From Clostridiales bacterium (lineage in GTDB: Bacteria; Bacillota_A; Clostridia; Lachnospirales; Bianqueaceae), in the NCBI GenBank assembly GCA_019423265.1, contig JAHZBS010000072.1, forward strand, positions 1,507 through 10,881: 9,375 nucleotides of DNA, written 5' to 3'. This document shows positions 7,014 through 9,375 of the stretch, piece after piece. The notes below the pieces were generated by a model. The model was not told the origin of the DNA and made no database searches. It worked only from the letters and a program-made list of their open reading frames with translations. The first letter of the stretch is position 1. Every line of letters begins with the position of its first letter. The position numbers and the translations under genes were made by a program.

Positions 7014-7032
7014 GGCAAGGAGGATTTAGGAC

Positions 7033-7716
7033 ATGGACGCAGGCTACTCGGATTCTGTCCCGGTGGGTACGAATCTGACCACCAGGGTATATGCCCAGAT
7101 TCGCAGCGATATTTTATCCGGCCGGTATTCCATCGGGGAAGCGGTAACCGAATTAGGGCTCGCAAAAGAGCTCCATGTGAGCCGCACGCCGGTGCGGGAG
7201 GCTCTCCGCCAGCTGGAGTTGGAAGAGCTGGTGGAGATCACGCCGAACAAGGGCGCGGTCGTCACAGGGATCACAGCGGAGGATATCCAGGATATCTACG
7301 AGATCCGATCGCTCATCGAGGGGATGGCCGCTGCGCGCGCCGCAGCGGAAGCGACGGATGACGAGATCGCACAGCTGACGGAAATCGTAGATTTGACCCG
7401 TTTTTATCTGGAGCGAAAGAATTATGATCAGCTCAAGACCATGGATGGACAGTTTCATCAGCTGTTGTACAGCATGTCCAACAGTAGGATGCTGAAGCAT
7501 ATTCTGCGGGATCTTCACAGCTATGTGGGCCGCACGAGGGGAGCGTCACTGAAAAGCGAAGGCCGTGCGCAGAGCTCATTGGAGGAACATCAGGCGGTGC
7601 TGGACGCAATCCGCAGCCGCGATGGTGAGCTTGCAAAAGAGTGTATGACGCGCCATGTGAACAATACAGCAAAAAATGTTTTAAAGCACCATCTCCAGAG
7701 TCAGCAGGGAGAGTAA
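7033..7716 (+). CDS. GntR-family transcriptional regulator, FCD (FadR) subfamily
   Basis: This is a dimeric DNA-binding repressor with an N-terminal winged helix-turn-helix (about residues 14-78), including the recognition segment LHVSRTPVREALRQLE. A C-terminal all-helical FCD ligand domain follows (about residues 90-215). The metal site typical of FCD proteins is complete by position: D138 and H142 in MDGQFH, H186 in EEHQ, and H208 in RHV. Family members with this site often sense carboxylates, and some bind citrate. The gene starts at an ATG 9 nt after a perfect AAGGAGG (7017-7023) and is the last gene of the citrate/2-oxoglutarate operon. A matching palindrome on the operon promoter makes it the likely local, self-controlling regulator. 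The effector is not identifiable from sequence; citrate, isocitrate and 2-oxoglutarate are the obvious candidates. Confidence 0.92.
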   Translation: MDAGYSDSVPVGTNLTTRVYAQIRSDILSGRYSIGEAVTELGLAKELHVSRTPVREALRQLELEELVEITPNKGAVVTGITAEDIQDIYEIRSLIEGMAAARAAAEATDDEIAQLTEIVDLTRFYLERKNYDQLKTMDGQFHQLLYSMSNSRMLKHILRDLHSYVGRTRGASLKSEGRAQSSLEEHQAVLDAIRSRDGELAKECMTRHVNNTAKNVLKHHLQSQQGE

Positions 7717-7725
7717 GGAAAGAGG

Positions 7726-7767
7726 ACAGTTTTTGCCGGCTCCCTTTTTGGGGGGCCGGCCTTCTGT
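7726..7767 (+). terminator. GC-rich hairpin ending the operon
   Basis: GCCGGCTCCC (7735-7744) pairs with the segment 7751-7760 (GGGG then GCCGGC) over 10 bp including one G-T pair, with a 6-nt loop. Outer ACAG/CTGT (7726-7729, 7764-7767) could close it further. The trailing + strand sequence is only moderately T-rich (CTTCTGTTTCC, then ATTTTGT). The hairpin is the whole spacer between two converging genes that lie 54 bp apart. Confidence 0.7.
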
Positions 7768-7770
7768 TTC

Positions 7771-8472
7771 CTATTTTGTAATTTGCGCAAGATCGAGGTT
7801 GCCAAGTTCAATCAGCTTTTGAATGGCTGCGGATATCTCACCTTTTACAGTTTCGCTTTTCTCCATTAAGCCCGCGTGTTCAACATAGAATGTGCTTTCC
7901 CCCGCCTTGAATGTTGCATAGTAGATAATTCGCTTTTCACCTTTGCTATTCGCAGCTGTGACAAAATATCCTGCCGAAACAGCAACTCCATCCACATAGG
8001 AAGTTAGTTCTTTTCCCTCAATCACCGTGTCGCCAGGCATCATTTCGGGTGCGGCAACAGTCAGTTTCACAGTATCAAGTTTCCCGTCAAAGCTTATCAA
8101 GGCCCCGGTTTCCGCATTGAAGATCGCCGTTCCGGTTACAGGTAGCTCTCTGAACAATGTTTTTATTTCGGCTTCCGTTAGACTACGAGAATCAGTCTCA
8201 AATGCTATATCCATTTGAGGGGTACCGATCGGATCCGCTTTAGCAAATTTAATTTCGCTGCCGTTATTCAAGGTTGAGATTTGAGTTTCATCACCTATAT
8301 TTCCATCTTGGAAAATCATTGTGCCTACGGCAACGAGCGCGATGCAAGCTGCAATAGCACACCATTTCATCCATCCGGGATGGCGAAGAGGCTTTCCGGT
8401 GTAGGCAAGCGCTTCCGCTACATATTTCGTATCGATATTCCCAATTGTCTCAGAAACTCTATTTTTTCTCAT
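7771..8472 (-). CDS. Single-pass membrane protein, putative anti-sigma factor
   Basis: The 233-residue product has a short cytoplasmic N-terminus (about residues 1-33, with IGNIDTKYVAEAL). One hydrophobic membrane segment follows (about 35-54, containing CAIAACIALVAVG), and then an external domain of about 180 residues rich in charged and beta-prone sequence. The start ATG overlaps the stop of the sigma-factor gene by 4 bp and has a good GGAAGGAG ribosome binding site inside that gene. The layout, with a membrane protein translated directly after an ECF sigma factor and a small N-terminal tail inside the cell, is the usual arrangement of a sigma factor with its membrane-bound inhibitor. I do not recognise the external domain and see no zinc-binding HxxxCxxC anti-sigma motif, so the anti-sigma role rests on context. 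No cysteine pairs or lipobox were seen outside the membrane. Confidence 0.75.
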   Translation of the reverse strand: MRKNRVSETIGNIDTKYVAEALAYTGKPLRHPGWMKWCAIAACIALVAVGTMIFQDGNIGDETQISTLNNGSEIKFAKADPIGTPQMDIAFETDSRSLTEAEIKTLFRELPVTGTAIFNAETGALISFDGKLDTVKLTVAAPEMMPGDTVIEGKELTSYVDGVAVSAGYFVTAANSKGEKRIIYYATFKAGESTFYVEHAGLMEKSETVKGEISAAIQKLIELGNLDLAQITK

Positions 8473-9026
8473 AGAGACACTCCTTCCTTAATTAGATATT
8501 TTTTTAACTTCTGCCGTATTCGTGAGAGCCGTACCGATACATTGTGGTTACTCGTAAGGAAGAGTTCTGCAATGTCTGGAATAGAATCGGAAAACCAGTA
8601 ACGGCGGACAAATATAATTCGATCTTCCTTTTTCAGAGTTTCGAGAAAGCCGTCAATGATGAGGGCAACTTCGTTTGCATCGAATGCATCTTCAACCGAG
8701 GTTGTGGCTGAAAAACAGTTTTCCAGCTCTTCCAAAGCGACATCATAAAGGCTGTTTCGTTTGGCCGCGGTATTTGTGTGATATTTTTTGATAGCAAGAT
8801 TGCGAACAATGCGGCAGACATAACTTAAGAGCGGATTAGGATGTTGAGGTGGAACTGTATTCCACACGCCGAGATATGCATCGTTCAGGCATTCTTCGGT
8901 ATCCCTTTTGTCGTTGAGTATGTTGTCAGCAACTTTTTTGCACACGGCACCATATTTTTGCGATAGTTCATGGATTGCCTGCTCTGAGCGCTCAAAGAAC
9001 AATTCAATGATTTGACTATCGTCCAA
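8469..9026 (-). CDS. ECF-type RNA polymerase sigma factor
   Basis: This 185-residue protein has only the two core ECF domains. Region 2 spans about residues 10-85, with the RDTEECLNDAYLGVWN segment that contacts core polymerase and the -10 box. Region 4 spans about residues 120-180, ending in a helix-turn-helix with SVRLSRIRQKLKKYL that reads the -35 box. It would direct polymerase to a small stress or envelope regulon while free of its membrane partner. The start is a TTG at 9026; an in-frame stop lies 3 codons upstream, so no earlier start exists. The nearest Shine-Dalgarno-like sequence (AAAGG) is further away than usual, so initiation looks weak. The gene overlaps the putative anti-sigma gene by 4 bp (ATGA). 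Coding DNA here is more AT-rich than in the operon to its left. Confidence 0.88.
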   Translation of the reverse strand: MDDSQIIELFFERSEQAIHELSQKYGAVCKKVADNILNDKRDTEECLNDAYLGVWNTVPPQHPNPLLSYVCRIVRNLAIKKYHTNTAAKRNSLYDVALEELENCFSATTSVEDAFDANEVALIIDGFLETLKKEDRIIFVRRYWFSDSIPDIAELFLTSNHNVSVRLSRIRQKLKKYLIKEGVSL

Positions 9027-9092
9027 TTCAGATCACCAACCTTTCTGCCTCACTTATATACTACGGATTTAGCATCGAATATCTCACCGTCA

Positions 9093-9106
9093 AATAGAAT
9101 TCTATT
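9093..9106. repeat. 14-bp perfect palindrome upstream of the sigma-factor gene
   Basis: AATAGAATTCTATT is a perfect palindrome about 65 bp upstream of the sigma-factor start. On the - strand it abuts TTGACG (complement of 9088-9093), a possible -35 box; the best -10 candidate 16 bp further (TAAATC, complement of 9066-9071) is poor. It could be an operator for the sigma operon, but no cognate regulator is known. Confidence 0.4.
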
Positions 9107-9219
9107 GTACATAAAATGGGTGCGAGCCACACCAGTCCAAATGTTCTCGGAGCGGGCGTTACTGCGCCAGCTTATCCAAGAATTCCTATATATTCACAAA
9201 AAAATTGAAAAGCAATAAT

Positions 9220-9267
9220 AAAAATGCCATAAAAATGCGGCGGTAGACGATTTTTATGGCATTTTTT
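9220..9267. terminator. Long-stem bidirectional terminator
   Basis: Arms 9220-9236 and 9250-9266 are perfectly complementary over 17 bp, with core ATGCCATAAAAAT, and a 13-nt GC-rich loop (9237-9249). The A-run in the left arm and T-run in the right arm give T-tracts on both strands. No convincing intact gene ends here on the + strand inside the window; an unseen - strand gene to the right could also use it. Confidence 0.78.
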
Positions 9268-9289
9268 GTGTTAGATAATCGAGATAAAG

Positions 9290-9316
9290 TTTCGTAAAAC
9301 TAATTAATTTACGAAA
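9290..9316. repeat. Inverted repeat TTTCGTAAA / TTTACGAAA
   Basis: Two perfect 9-bp arms (9290-9298 and 9308-9316) are separated by 9 bp of ACTAATTAA. The centre-to-centre distance is 18 bp, near two helical turns, as for a dimeric regulator or recombinase site. It lies in AT-rich DNA without T-tract context typical of a terminator. Its owner is unknown. Confidence 0.5.
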
Positions 9317-9375
9317 AAATAAAATCAAGATATAAAATTCCTTTTTTTATTACCCTTTGTTATTATACTTCATCG

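Larger units (their letters stand above)
9027..9375. other. AT-rich region without a supported gene
   Basis: These 349 bases hold the sigma-gene upstream region, the 14-bp palindrome, a GC-richer patch (about 9118-9180), the long-stem terminator and the 9-bp inverted repeat. On the + strand a frame through the GC-richer patch runs to a TAA at 9216-9218, immediately before the terminator stem. It has no ribosome binding site and overlaps the sigma gene at its 5' side, so I do not call it a gene. The last 60 bases are almost entirely A/T with no visible start. Confidence 0.6.

Noticed and set aside
9012..9218. 68-residue + strand open frame
   Set aside because: Its 5' end is antisense to the sigma-factor start, there is no ribosome binding site, and the rest spans the promoter region. 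Only the last part, ending at the terminator, is kept as a finding.

Overview
The window reads as chromosomal DNA from a Gram-positive anaerobe of the class Clostridia, most likely a gut Oscillospiraceae/Ruminococcaceae-type organism. This is inferred from the gene families: a DUF815 ATPase, a Re-citrate synthase-like enzyme next to an Aquifex-type aconitase, a tiny Cys-rich protein, and a clostridial ECF sigma/membrane-protein pair. Strong AAGGAGG-type ribosome binding sites and a moderately GC-rich coding body agree with it. No rRNA, tRNA, CRISPR array, insertion sequence or phage gene was seen.

Layout. (1) Positions 1-1939, + strand: the 3' part of a DUF815 AAA-type ATPase gene, overlapping by 4 bp a pyridoxal/pyridoxamine kinase gene. 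Both end at a hairpin terminator near 1959-1998. (2) Positions 2019-2222, - strand: a 67-residue protein with 15 cysteines that converges on the same terminator. (3) Positions 2368-7760, + strand: a complete-looking operon with a near-consensus sigma-A promoter, then a Re-citrate synthase-like enzyme, aconitase, isocitrate dehydrogenase and a GntR/FCD regulator, closed by a GC-rich hairpin. (4) Positions 7771-9026, - strand: a single-pass membrane protein (putative anti-sigma factor) and an ECF-type sigma factor, overlapping by 4 bp. (5) Positions 9027-9375: an AT-rich non-coding end holding a 14-bp palindrome, a short GC-rich patch, a terminator with a 17-bp perfect stem, and a further inverted repeat.

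How the genes work together. The central operon encodes all three steps from acetyl-CoA plus oxaloacetate to 2-oxoglutarate, the oxidative arm that anaerobes use to make glutamate. The first step is carried by an isopropylmalate/homocitrate synthase homologue rather than a classical citrate synthase. The last gene is a GntR-family repressor of the carboxylate-sensing FCD class. A perfect 12-bp palindrome of the form FCD regulators bind, ATTGTATACAAT, covers the -10 box of the operon promoter. The simplest reading is a self-contained, autoregulated 2-oxoglutarate/glutamate supply module whose regulator senses a pathway carboxylate. The sigma/anti-sigma pair is a separate transcription unit with visibly more AT-rich DNA than the operon it converges on.
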